Program-made: the position numbers and the translations under genes
Source: Caballeronia hypogeia
Lineage (GTDB): Bacteria > Pseudomonadota > Gammaproteobacteria > Burkholderiales > Burkholderiaceae
Direction: 5' to 3'
DNA length: 37,241 nt
NCBI RefSeq assembly: GCF_001544875.2
Contig: NZ_FCOA02000048.1
Location: 1 to 37,241, forward strand
Shown here: positions 16,094 to 23,747 of the stretch, piece after piece
Position numbering within the stretch: the first letter of the stretch is position 1
Layout: each line of letters starts with the position of its first letter
The notes under the pieces: generated by a model
What the model was told of the DNA's origin: nothing
What the model saw: the letters and a program-made list of their open reading frames with translations, nothing else
Databases searched by the model: none

Positions 16094-16807
16094 TCACAGC
16101 GAATTCGGATTCGGAACTGGAGAATCGTCGAGTGAGCCGTCGCCCGAATAGGCTGAGAGATTCATTAGCCCGTTACTTTGCGCGTATTGAAACAGCTCGG
16201 AATCTCGTTCGATGCCGAGTTTTCGCATCGCGGTGTTCTTTTGCGTGCTGATCGTTTTGATACTGCGACGCAATTGTCCGGCAATTTCGGTGATCGTCAT
16301 GCCCGAAACGAACAGTCGGACCACTTCCAGCTCGCGTTTGGAAAGAATCACGCTGCGCTGCTGGCCATTCGCACCGAGCCCCATGCTGTCGAGCGCCGTC
16401 TTCACGGAAGGCCCGAGATACTCCTGACCGCGCATGACATGCTGGATGGCCCAGCCGATGTGATTCATGTCGTCGGCCTTGTTGATGATCGACATGACGC
16501 CCACTTCCCGCAAACGTTTGAGCAACGCCGGATTTTCGAGCATGGTCAGCACGACCAGCTTGACTCGCGGGAATTGCCGGCCGATATATCCGAGCAGCGG
16601 CATGCCGTCGCCATACGAGCCGCCGGGCATGGCGAGATCCGTGACGAGGACATCGCACGGCGATTTCTGAAGGAGCTGGATCAACTCTGTCGATTGACGC
16701 GCCTGACCAACGACCTCCACTTCGGGAAACTTGTTGAGCGCCTGCGTAGCGCCGAACAGAATCACGGGATGATCGTCCGCGATTATGACTTTTATTCGCT
16801 GGCTCAT
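16094..16807 (-). CDS. RcsB-like NarL/LuxR-family response regulator (orphan)
   Basis: This 237-residue protein has a receiver domain (residues 1-125) and a LuxR-type helix-turn-helix (about 155-220, SKRELEVVRLFVSGMTITEI and SIKTISTQKNTAMRKLG). The phosphorylation site is Asp57 (VTDLAMPGG), with Asp11/Asp12, the conserved Thr in VVLTML and Lys in INKAD. The insert after the phospho-Asp (GGSYGDGMPLL) and the HTH sequence closely resemble E. coli RcsB. No histidine kinase is adjacent, so the partner must lie elsewhere. A 290-base upstream region with an A+T-rich part and a dyad separates it from the next gene. Target genes are unknown; surface or motility genes would be the expectation from RcsB relatives. 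Confidence 0.88.
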   Translation of the reverse strand: MSQRIKVIIADDHPVILFGATQALNKFPEVEVVGQARQSTELIQLLQKSPCDVLVTDLAMPGGSYGDGMPLLGYIGRQFPRVKLVVLTMLENPALLKRLREVGVMSIINKADDMNHIGWAIQHVMRGQEYLGPSVKTALDSMGLGANGQQRSVILSKRELEVVRLFVSGMTITEIAGQLRRSIKTISTQKNTAMRKLGIERDSELFQYAQSNGLMNLSAYSGDGSLDDSPVPNPNSL

Positions 16808-16984
16808 TTACTTCTCCTGTCGGTCGGTCGATTCAGATGCCGCGAATCTACGTCGAATACACATTTCTACCTTTCAATAGAATCAGAAGCGGTCGCCGTC
16901 AAGGGCGCTGCGCACTGCGACAAAACCGGTGAACACAAACTGCGCCATCGGTTAAGTCTCAAGGAATCCAAGCTTTAATGCTTT

Positions 16985-17005
16985 GTTGCAATGTTAAACT
17001 GCAAC
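16985..17005. promoter_or_regulatory. GTTGCA-N9-TGCAAC dyad in a divergent promoter region
   Basis: This is a perfect 6-bp inverted repeat (16985-16990 and 17000-17005) in the A+T-rich part between the RcsB-like gene and the PEBP-family gene. It is a candidate regulator site for either gene. Confidence 0.35.
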
Positions 17006-17041
17006 TTGGCACGAAGCGCATCACTGAGACAAAAAACATCG

Positions 17042-17068
17042 TTGCAGCCGGCGAAACGCTGCTATAAC
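17042..17068 (+). promoter_or_regulatory. Possible promoter of the PEBP-family gene
   Basis: TTGCAG (17042-17047) and TATAAC (17063-17068) are 15 bases apart, 29 bases before the start codon. The spacing is short, so the assignment is tentative. Confidence 0.3.
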
Positions 17069-17097
17069 GCGCGACGATACTGACAGGAGTTCAGCCC

Positions 17098-17688
17098 ATG
17101 CGCCTCACCGGTCGACGCGTGAGTTCGAGTGGCCATGTCGTAGCAGCACTCTCGGTCGTCCTCGCGGCGGCAGCTTTCTCGACAACGCGCGAGGCCGCGG
17201 CCGACCCCGCGTTCGCCGTGACGAGCGTCGACCTGGCGCCCGGCAAGCCGGTCGGGCGCGACTTACTGTTCGATCAGTCCGAATGCAAAGGCGGCAACCG
17301 CTCGCCGCAGATCTACTGGCGCGGCGCGCCCGTCGGCACGCGCAGCTTCGCCGTGACAATTTTCGACCCCGACGCGCCCGGCCGTGGCTGGTGGCACTGG
17401 GCCGTGGCGGGCATTCCGGCCGGCACCGACCGCCTTCCGAACAACGCGAGCGCCTCGGGCGTCCTCCGCAAGATGGGCGCCGTCGAAGCGCGCAACGACT
17501 GGGACACCGACGGCTACGGCGGCCCGTGCCCGCCGCCCGGCAAGCCGCACCGCTACATCGTGACGGTCTACGCGCTCAACAGCGCCGATCTGCGGCTGCG
17601 CCAGGGCACGCCCGCGCTGATGTTCGAGCACGAAATCCGCACGATGACGATCGAAAGCGCGCAACTGACCTTCACATATGGCCGCTAG
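17098..17688 (+). CDS. YbhB/YbcL-family (PEBP, Raf-kinase-inhibitor-like) exported protein
   Basis: This 196-residue protein begins with a long signal peptide (arginine-rich start, hydrophobic stretch about residues 14-27, cleavage near AAADP at about 36). A complete phosphatidylethanolamine-binding-protein fold follows: the GNRSPQIYW strand, the DPDAPGRGWWHWAV ligand-pocket motif, and the later GPCPPPGKPHRYIVTVYAL motif that is diagnostic for bacterial YbhB/YbcL. A GGAG lies nine to ten bases before the ATG. The biochemical role of bacterial PEBPs is unsettled. The export signal places this one in the periplasm, like YbcL. It is followed by an apparently separate flavoprotein gene. Confidence 0.9.
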   Translation: MRLTGRRVSSSGHVVAALSVVLAAAAFSTTREAAADPAFAVTSVDLAPGKPVGRDLLFDQSECKGGNRSPQIYWRGAPVGTRSFAVTIFDPDAPGRGWWHWAVAGIPAGTDRLPNNASASGVLRKMGAVEARNDWDTDGYGGPCPPPGKPHRYIVTVYALNSADLRLRQGTPALMFEHEIRTMTIESAQLTFTYGR

Positions 17689-17815
17689 CTTTTCTCGCCG
17701 GGAAGCGTGCGTTCGCGCCGGTCGGTGAAAAAATGTCTTTGCTAGACTGGCCCGATCCGTCCGCAAGGCACGCGTGCAGTGCGTGCCGCGGCGCTGGGAC
17801 CGACTCGGGGACACC

Positions 17816-18430
17816 ATGCCGAACATCATCATCGTTTTTCACAGCGGCTACGGCCACACGAAGAAGGTCGCCGAAGCCGTGCTCGCCGGCGCGACCGACG
17901 CGGGAGCGAACGTGCGGCTCATGCCCGTCGGCGACATGGACGACGCCGGCTGGGCCGAGCTGGACGCCGCCGACGCCATCGTCTTCGGTGCGCCGACCTA
18001 CATGGGCGGACCGTCCGCCGACTTCAAGAAATTCGCCGACGCGAGTTCGAAGCCGTGGTTCGCGCAGAAATGGAAGGACAAGATCGCGGCCGGTTTCACC
18101 AATTCCGCCCATATGAACGGCGACAAGTTCCTCACGATCTCGTATTTCGTCACGCTCGCGATGCAGCACGGCATGATCTGGGTCGGCACCGGCATGATGC
18201 CGTCGAACACGAAGGCGGCCACGCGCAACGATCTGAACTTCGTCGGCGGCTTCACGGGGCTGCTGACGCAATCGCCCGCCGATGCGTCGCCCGAAGAAGC
18301 GCCGCCGCCCGGCGATATCGAGACCGCGAAGATTTTCGGCGCGCGCATCGCCGAAACGACGGCGCGCTGGATCGGCGCCCGGGCGCGCCCGGAAAACGAC
18401 GGACATCAACCCGCCGCCGAATCGCCTTAA
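17816..18430 (+). CDS. WrbA-like flavodoxin / NAD(P)H:quinone oxidoreductase family protein
   Basis: This 204-residue cytoplasmic protein has a flavodoxin fold. The FMN phosphate loop is FHSGYGHTKKVAEA (residues 8-21), followed by VFGAPTYMGGPSADFKKFAD, which corresponds to the WrbA flavin-ring loop. The region around 130-165 (TGMMPSNTKAAT, FVGGFTGLL) replaces the WrbA GGGSYG segment, so it is a divergent member and not a typical WrbA. The start at MPNIII is the family start. It precedes argC by 46 bases, but metabolic linkage to arginine synthesis is unlikely. Probably an FMN-dependent quinone reductase; substrate unproven. Confidence 0.82.
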   Translation: MPNIIIVFHSGYGHTKKVAEAVLAGATDAGANVRLMPVGDMDDAGWAELDAADAIVFGAPTYMGGPSADFKKFADASSKPWFAQKWKDKIAAGFTNSAHMNGDKFLTISYFVTLAMQHGMIWVGTGMMPSNTKAATRNDLNFVGGFTGLLTQSPADASPEEAPPPGDIETAKIFGARIAETTARWIGARARPENDGHQPAAESP

Positions 18431-18476
18431 AATGTCGGTTTTGCGGCGAGCGCCCGCACGAACCAGCGAGATCGAG

Positions 18477-19430
18477 ATGACCACGAAAGTATTTGTCGAC
18501 GGACAGGAAGGCACCACCGGCCTGAAGATTTTCGAATATCTGTCGCAGCGCCGTGACATCGAGGTGTTGCGCATCGAGGAAGCGAAGCGCAAGGACGTCG
18601 AGGAGCGCCGCCGGCTCATCAACGCGTCGGACGTGACGTTCCTGTGCCTGCCGGATGTCGCGTCGCGCGAGTCGGTTTCGCTCGTCGCGCCCGACAACGC
18701 GCGCACCGTGATGATCGACGCCAGCACGGCGTTTCGCACACAGGACGACTGGGCCTACGGCCTGCCGGAGCTTTCGCGCGCGCAGCGCGAGCGTCTGCGC
18801 ACCGCGAAGCGAATTGCCGTGCCGGGCTGCCACGCATCGGCGTTCGTGCTGTCGGTGCAGCCGCTCGTCGCGGGCGGACTGGTTCCCGCCGATTTTCACG
18901 CCCACGCGTACTCGATCACCGGCTACAGCGGCGGCGGCAAGAAAATGATCACCGAGTACGAAGCAGGCGGCAACGAAATGCTCATGAGCCCGCGCCCTTA
19001 CGCGCTCGGGCTCACACACAAGCATCTGCCGGAAATGTCGGTGCGTACGGGACTCTCGCGTGCGCCGATCTTCACGCCGATCGTCGGCCCGTTCCTGAAG
19101 GGTCTCGCCGTCACGACGTACTTTTCACCGGACCAGCTCAAGCGCCCGGCGAAGCCACAGGACGTGCGCGACATGCTCGCCGAGTACTACAACAACGAGC
19201 CGTTCGTGCGCGTGATGCCGTTCGACGCCGAAAGCAACCTCGACGCCGGTTTCTTCGACGTGCAGGCGTGCAACGAGACCAATCGTGTCGATATTTTCGT
19301 GTTCGGCAACGACGAGCGTTTCGTGACGGTCGCGCGTCTGGACAATCTCGGCAAGGGCGCGTCAGGTGCGGCGATCCAGTGTATGAATCTGGCCATCGGC
19401 GTGGATGAGGCGGCAGGTCTGGCGCGCTAA
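18477..19430 (+). CDS. argC: N-acetyl-gamma-glutamyl-phosphate reductase, short (type 2) form
   Basis: ArgC reduces N-acetylglutamyl phosphate to the semialdehyde with NADPH in arginine synthesis. This 317-residue version is the short class 2 form. It has the N-terminal nucleotide motif GQEGTTGLKIFEYL, catalytic Cys118 in VPGCHASAF, the substrate loop GYSGGGKKMI and the LTHKHLPEM motif with the active-site His. The MTTKVFVDG start is used because homologues begin there; longer in-frame starts overlap the flavoprotein gene. It is followed by a terminator. The gene stands alone, not in an arg operon, as is common for type 2 argC. Confidence 0.95.
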   Translation: MTTKVFVDGQEGTTGLKIFEYLSQRRDIEVLRIEEAKRKDVEERRRLINASDVTFLCLPDVASRESVSLVAPDNARTVMIDASTAFRTQDDWAYGLPELSRAQRERLRTAKRIAVPGCHASAFVLSVQPLVAGGLVPADFHAHAYSITGYSGGGKKMITEYEAGGNEMLMSPRPYALGLTHKHLPEMSVRTGLSRAPIFTPIVGPFLKGLAVTTYFSPDQLKRPAKPQDVRDMLAEYYNNEPFVRVMPFDAESNLDAGFFDVQACNETNRVDIFVFGNDERFVTVARLDNLGKGASGAAIQCMNLAIGVDEAAGLAR

Positions 19431-19457
19431 GCGCTTTCGTCCAAAGAAAGCATCGAG

Positions 19458-19497
19458 GAAGGGCCGGTCTGCTTCACTGCGGGCCGGCCTTTTTTGC
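19458..19497 (+). terminator. Terminator after argC
   Basis: GGCCGG (about 19462-19467) pairs with CCGGCC (about 19483-19489), with additional TGC/GCG pairing inside, and is followed by a run of six T. Confidence 0.8.
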
Positions 19498-19533
19498 ATG
19501 GGCCAGTGCAGCGCAACATCGGATCGTACAGAC

Positions 19534-19560
19534 GAAAAAAGCCCGCCAAAGCTGGCGGGC
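19534..19560 (-). terminator. Terminator for the minus-strand receiver/secreted-protein operon
   Basis: GCCCGCCA (19541-19548) pairs with TGGCGGGC (19553-19560). On the minus strand the stem is followed by six T, about 110 bases after the receiver gene stop. Confidence 0.88.
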
Positions 19561-19673
19561 TGAATCCATATCAGTGGAGACATGGAGGAGACAGGAGTAA
19601 ATATATCAATAATTTTGGTGCGTCGCAACATTGCCTGTTGCGGCAGGTTGACGCACGGTTGTTCGAAGAAAAT

Positions 19674-20039
19674 TCAGGGCTGCATCATCGACAGGATGAA
19701 GTACAGCTGATCCGCCGAGATTGGCTTGACCAGGTGGACGTCGAAACCCGCTTTCTGCGTCATTTCGCGGTGCTGCGGCTGGCCCCAGCCGGTGAGCGCG
19801 ACGAGCATCATCGCGTGGCCGTTCGGCAAACGGCGCAGCGCGCGCGCCGCGGCGAGACCGTCAACGAGCGGCATGCCGAGGTCGAGAATCACGACGTCCG
19901 GTTCGAACTGGGCCGCCACTTCGACCGCTTGCGCGCCGTTGGCGGCCAGCGCCACTTCGTGATCCATGCCGGTGAGGAGATTCGCGAGGCCCGCGAGCGC
20001 ATCGTCGTCGTCATCGGCTATGAGGATGCGCTTGCTCAC
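19674..20039 (-). CDS. Stand-alone receiver-domain (CheY-like) response regulator
   Basis: This 121-residue protein consists of one receiver domain only. The acidic pocket is DDDD at 9-12, the phosphorylation site is Asp53 (VILDLGMPLVDG), the conserved Thr is in LVALTGWG, and Lys is in HLVKPIS. The sequence style resembles receiver domains found at the C-terminus of hybrid kinases. It probably passes a phosphoryl group or binds a target protein and has no output domain. It starts 7 bases after the stop of an upstream secreted-protein gene, so the two are co-transcribed. No kinase is nearby. Confidence 0.9.
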   Translation of the reverse strand: MSKRILIADDDDDALAGLANLLTGMDHEVALAANGAQAVEVAAQFEPDVVILDLGMPLVDGLAAARALRRLPNGHAMMLVALTGWGQPQHREMTQKAGFDVHLVKPISADQLYFILSMMQP

Positions 20040-20046
20040 GATGGCC

Positions 20047-20484
20047 TCAGTGGGAGCTGTAGATTTCGAGCTTCAGCTTGTTCGAACCCGCCTGCGACGC
20101 TGAAATCTCTGTGCGGGCGCCGCGCTGGCCGAGGTAGAAATGCTGGCGCGCGGGCGAGTTCTGGTCGTGCGTCGCACCCGGAAGGCAGGCGGCGATATCG
20201 GCGGCGACGCTCTGCAGCGCGTCGGCGCTCGAGCCGCCGTGCGGCGTCCAGGTGCATTGATAGCTGGTTTTCGATGCGGCGCATTTCGCGTCGTCACCGT
20301 AAGGCAGCGCGACCGGGCGGCCATCCGATTCGGAGAGCGACGAGAAGTCCGGCGCCGCGACGATGATGCGCTTGAGCGCGTTGCAGGGACTCGGGGTGTC
20401 GTCGGCGCGGGCGGGCGACGTCGCAAGGACGCCGAACAACGGCAAGAGCACGGCCAGAACGGCGCGTCGGCCAGTCGTCAACAT
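20047..20484 (-). CDS. Exported protein of unknown function with four cysteines
   Basis: The protein has 145 residues with a good signal peptide (TGRR, a hydrophobic core, cleavage after SPARA at about 27). The mature part has four Cys (34, 68, 77, 100), enough for two disulfides in the periplasm, and no recognised domain. An in-frame GGAGG-like site precedes the start on the minus strand. It lies 7 bases upstream of a stand-alone receiver gene, a tight pairing of a periplasmic and a cytoplasmic protein that may be only transcriptional convenience. Function unknown. Confidence 0.72.
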   Translation of the reverse strand: MLTTGRRAVLAVLLPLFGVLATSPARADDTPSPCNALKRIIVAAPDFSSLSESDGRPVALPYGDDAKCAASKTSYQCTWTPHGGSSADALQSVAADIAACLPGATHDQNSPARQHFYLGQRGARTEISASQAGSNKLKLEIYSSH

Positions 20485-20638
20485 GAAGCGCCTCCTTTTA
20501 GCTGTTCTTCTGTGTCGCCGCGAACCGGGAACGAGCGCTACTATCCGCCCACCGGTTGCGGATGTATGTTCGAAAGCGAATGAAGCATTGAATGCGGGAG
20601 CAAGTCATGCACCCGTTCACGCAGAAGAATGGGCGTCC

Positions 20639-21268
20639 TCAGTGCCGCACGAGCGCCATCATCGCGCCGAATCCGACGAACACGCCACCGGTCAGCCGGT
20701 TGAACGCCTTTGCGACGTTCGCGCTTTTGAGTTTGTCGCCGATACGCGCGCCCAGGCCCGCATAGACCGCGTACCAGCTCACTTCGATGACCGCGAAAGT
20801 GGAGACGAGCACCGCGAACTGCGGCAGCACGGGGCGGCTTGCGTCGATGAACTGAGGCAACAGCGCGGCGGCGAAGAGGATCGCCTTCGGATTGCTGCTC
20901 GCGACGAGAAAGCCGTTGCGAAACAGCGCGATGCGACTGAACGAATGCGCCGCGCCGGTTTCATCGCGGACTTCGACCGGGCTTGCTTTTGCGCGCCAGC
21001 TTTTCACGCCGAGCCAGACGAGATAGGCCGCGCCCGTCACACGCAGCGCGTCGAACAGACGCGGCCACGCTTCGAGAAACACGCCCAGCCCCGCCGCCGA
21101 TACCGACAACATGACGACGAGCGCCGTGAGGCAGCCGGCCATGGTCGCGGTCGAGCGTTTGAGGCCGTGGCGCGCGCCGTGCGTCATGACGAGCAGCATG
21201 TTGGGACCGGGGATCGCGGAAACGACGAAAACAGTGGCGACGAACAGCCACCAGACATGCAGATTCAT
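20639..21268 (-). CDS. LysE/RhtB-family amino acid exporter
   Basis: This 209-residue inner-membrane protein has about six hydrophobic segments. The LysE-family signature is present: VVSAIPGPNMLLVM at the first helix and NGFLVASSNPKAILFAAALLP in the middle, with GLGARIGDKL before the last helices. RhtB-type members export homoserine, threonine or other amino acids using the proton gradient; the substrate here cannot be fixed. The gene is single, with 154 bases before the next minus-strand gene. Confidence 0.93.
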   Translation of the reverse strand: MNLHVWWLFVATVFVVSAIPGPNMLLVMTHGARHGLKRSTATMAGCLTALVVMLSVSAAGLGVFLEAWPRLFDALRVTGAAYLVWLGVKSWRAKASPVEVRDETGAAHSFSRIALFRNGFLVASSNPKAILFAAALLPQFIDASRPVLPQFAVLVSTFAVIEVSWYAVYAGLGARIGDKLKSANVAKAFNRLTGGVFVGFGAMMALVRH

Positions 21269-21363
21269 TGCGGCGCGGCGAAGAGGAAAGGGATTCGCAT
21301 TATGCCGTCTGCCCGCGCCGTTGCGGGCGTAATCGCCGTGCCCGCCTCAACGTTCGCATGCAA

Positions 21364-22236
21364 TCAGCGCCCCGCGCGGCGCGCCGCCACCTGACCCAGC
21401 ACGGCGAAATCCTTGTCGCCGTCCCCGTGGGCGAGCGCGTCGACGAGATTGTCGCGCACGACGCTCGCCACCGGCAGCGGCACGTTCACTGCTTCGCCTG
21501 CGGCGATCGCGAGACGCACGTCTTTCAGACCAAGGCGCGCCTTGAAGAGCGCCGGCTCGTAGCGGCGCTCGGCGATCATCTTGCCGTAGCCCTGATACAC
21601 GGGCCCCGGGAACAGCGAATTCGTGATCACGTCGAGCAAGGTCTGCGATTCGACGCCGTGACCGCTCACGAGCGCCGCGGCTTCGCCAAAACTTTCGATC
21701 GCCGAGGCCAGCATGAAATTCGCCGCGAGCTTGAGCACGTTCGCATGCTGCGGCTCGCTGCCGACGCGCCAGGTTTTCTGGCCCAGCGCATCGAGCACCG
21801 GTTGCACGCGGTCGATCGCGTCCGGCGCGCCCGCCGCGAGGATATTGAGCTTGCCGGCGGCCGCGACGTCCGGCCGCCCGAGGACGGGCGCGGCCACGTA
21901 CGCGACGCCATGTTGCCCATGCAGTTCGGCCAGTTCGACGGCCAGCGCCGCCGAGATCGTCGCCATGTTCACGTGCACCAGGTTCTTCGGCGCGTGCTTG
22001 AGCAGGCCGCCATCGACGAGCACGGAGCGCAGCGCGCCGTCATCCGCGAGCATGGAGAACGCGGCGTCGCCGGCGAAGGCCTGCTCGGGCGTATCGACTA
22101 CCGACGCGCCCTGATCCGCCAGCGTGCGCGTCCTGTCGCGCGAGCGATTCCAGACCCGCACCGTGTGGCCCGCCTTGAGCGCGCGGCTCGCCATCGCGCC
22201 GCCCATTTCCCCCAGTCCGATAAATCCGATGTCCAT
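21364..22236 (-). CDS. NAD(P)-dependent 3-hydroxyisobutyrate-dehydrogenase-like oxidoreductase
   Basis: This is a 290-residue beta-hydroxyacid dehydrogenase. The N-terminal Rossmann motif is GFIGLGEMGGAMA, and NRSRDRT after strand 2 fits NADP-type binding. The substrate motif lies near 115-130 (APVLGRPDVAAAG replaces the usual DAPVSGG). The catalytic Lys is in NVLKLAANFM (about 170). The C-terminal helices are complete. Variation in the substrate motif suggests a reductase related to the succinic-semialdehyde/glyoxylate group and not valine catabolism. The start at MDIGFI has GAGGAG nine bases upstream. It is divergent from a Mut7-C gene. Confidence 0.9.
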   Translation of the reverse strand: MDIGFIGLGEMGGAMASRALKAGHTVRVWNRSRDRTRTLADQGASVVDTPEQAFAGDAAFSMLADDGALRSVLVDGGLLKHAPKNLVHVNMATISAALAVELAELHGQHGVAYVAAPVLGRPDVAAAGKLNILAAGAPDAIDRVQPVLDALGQKTWRVGSEPQHANVLKLAANFMLASAIESFGEAAALVSGHGVESQTLLDVITNSLFPGPVYQGYGKMIAERRYEPALFKARLGLKDVRLAIAAGEAVNVPLPVASVVRDNLVDALAHGDGDKDFAVLGQVAARRAGR

Positions 22237-22353
22237 GCTCGTGCACTCCTCTGCCGTGTTTGCCCGCCGCGCGCCGCCGGGCGCCGCAGCCCGAGCGCCA
22301 GTAGAGCACATCGACGCGAAGCGCGCAGAGGCGCGCAATGCGATACTGCCTGC

Positions 22354-23118
22354 ATGGTCAAGGCGCGCTTTCACTTCCATCGCGAACTGAACGATTTCCT
22401 CGCTCGGCCCCTGCGCGGGCATACGTTCGCCTGCGCGTGCGCGAAGACTTCGTCGACGAAACACATGATCGAGGCACTCGGCGTGCCGCACACGGAAGTC
22501 GATCTGATCGTGAAGAACGGCCGCGCGGTCGGCTTCGACGCGCAGATCGAGGCGGACGATCTGATCGAGATCTATCCCGCGCGTCACGCGCCGGCCGGCA
22601 TGACCGACGGCGCGCTGCTGCTGCGTCCGCCGCTGCGCGCCACCGACCTGTGTTTCATTGCGGATGCGCATCTCGGCGGACTGGCGCAACTGCTGAGGCT
22701 CGCAGGCTTCGACACGCGTTACGACAACAACTTCCCCGACGATGAAATCGAGCAACTCGCGCTGGACGAGGCGCGCATCGTGCTCACGCGCGATCGGGAG
22801 TTGCTCAAGCGCCGCACGGTGCTGCGCGGCTGCTATGTGCGCGCGCTGCAGCCGGACGACCAGTGGCGCGAAGTCTCGGAGCGGCTCGATCTCACCCCAT
22901 ATGTGCGGCCATTTCGCCTTTGCCTGATGTGCAACGCTCCCTTGCGTCCGGCAGGTCCTGGCGACATCGATGGCCGCGTGCCCGAGGGCGTGCGCGAGCG
23001 GCACTCGCGCTTCGTCACGTGCGACGTGTGTCATCGCGTGTTCTGGGAGGGCTCCCACTGGCGGCGGATGCGCGCGCGCATCGACGCGCTGGCTGACGCG
23101 AGCCAGGCGGGCCACTAG
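22354..23118 (+). CDS. Mut7-C RNase-domain protein with N-terminal ubiquitin-like domain
   Basis: This 254-residue cytoplasmic protein has a beta-grasp Mut7-C ubiquitin-like region (residues 1-90, ending DLIEIYPARH). A PIN-like Mut7-C RNase fold follows (about 95-185), with acidic residues in FIADAHLGGL (Asp104), FPDDEIEQLA and LTRDREL (Asp147). A zinc ribbon of two CxxC pairs (Cys190/193 and Cys223/226) lies in a C-terminal extension. The family name comes from an animal exonuclease; bacterial members are probably RNases, possibly tied to tRNA or RNA quality control. The start MVKARF lacks a strong RBS, so it is assigned by homology and frame. Confidence 0.88.
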   Translation: MVKARFHFHRELNDFLARPLRGHTFACACAKTSSTKHMIEALGVPHTEVDLIVKNGRAVGFDAQIEADDLIEIYPARHAPAGMTDGALLLRPPLRATDLCFIADAHLGGLAQLLRLAGFDTRYDNNFPDDEIEQLALDEARIVLTRDRELLKRRTVLRGCYVRALQPDDQWREVSERLDLTPYVRPFRLCLMCNAPLRPAGPGDIDGRVPEGVRERHSRFVTCDVCHRVFWEGSHWRRMRARIDALADASQAGH

Positions 23119-23188
23119 AACGCGCTTTCGATTCCGTACAATACGGGCCCTGCAATCAATCGTCGTAATCGTCGCCCCGGAGCATCGC

Positions 23189-23458
23189 GTGAACAAATTC
23201 GAACTGGAACAGAACAAGGCCTTCAAACTCGCCAACGACCTGAAGCAAGGCGGACGTGCACGCGCAGGCGGGGCGGGCGCGCAGAAAACCGACCGCCGCG
23301 AGCAGCGCAAGCTCGATCAGGCGAAGGGACTCGTGCCGTTCGCATGCAAGCTGGATGACAAGCTCGTGAAGCAGCTGAAGGAGCGCGCAGAGGCGCACGA
23401 AGGCGGGATGACGGAAGTGCTGGCCGAGTTGCTGGTGAAGGCGGGACTGGAGCGGTAA
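23189..23458 (+). CDS. Small basic conserved protein of unknown function (GTG start)
   Basis: This 89-residue ORF starts with GTG preceded by a CGGAG site. The N-terminal half is a basic, Gly/Ala/Arg-rich stretch. The C-terminal half is Lys-rich and helical (DDKLVKQLKERAEAHEGG, then LAELLVKAGL), resembling a ribbon-helix-helix-like or other small DNA-associated fold, though no family was recognised. Charge and length suggest a nucleic-acid-associated protein. It follows the Mut7-C gene by 70 bases and may be co-transcribed. It is retained as real because of the regular codon pattern and the RBS. Confidence 0.6.
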   Translation: MNKFELEQNKAFKLANDLKQGGRARAGGAGAQKTDRREQRKLDQAKGLVPFACKLDDKLVKQLKERAEAHEGGMTEVLAELLVKAGLER

Positions 23459-23495
23459 GGCGGTTGTTGGCTGCCAGCGTGTCGCTCGAGAGGCG

Positions 23496-23747
23496 CTATT
23501 TGTCGCCGTAGTGGCCGCGGCAGCTAACGACGAGCAGCTTCGACTCCGAGACCTCGTTGACGAATCAGTTCTTCTCGTCGACCCGACGCGACCACATCTT
23601 CTCGCCTCTGAGCGGCTCTGGCTTGCCGGTGCCCGTGAACGGATTTCGGCAGCCTTCCACGATGAGGCGCGGCAGCTTCTCAAAGCCCTTCGAGTCCGAA
23701 CCGCGCCAGGAGTGGTATTCGTTCCAACTCGGGATCGAAAACATCAT
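23496..23747 (-). pseudogene. YoeB/Txe-type toxin, nonsense mutation at the catalytic arginine
   Basis: Read through one stop, the sequence encodes about 83 residues, the length of YoeB/Txe mRNA endonucleases. It begins MMFSIPSWNEYHSW and contains the family motif GKPEPLRG with the catalytic Glu (E46 of YoeB). WSRRVDEKN follows, then a TGA where homologues have RLVY, then FVNEVSESK and the C-terminal CRGHYGDK with the catalytic His-Tyr pair. The TGA lies exactly at the expected catalytic Arg65 position (CGA to TGA would be a single change). The protein made, if any, lacks Arg, His and Tyr and should be inactive. Two nearby substitutions (L to F, Y to N) suggest continuing decay. Confidence 0.75.

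Noticed and set aside
17005..17021. TGGCACG, a possible sigma-54 -24 element
   Set aside because: The -12 element with GC at the right spacing is missing, so a sigma-54 promoter is not supported.
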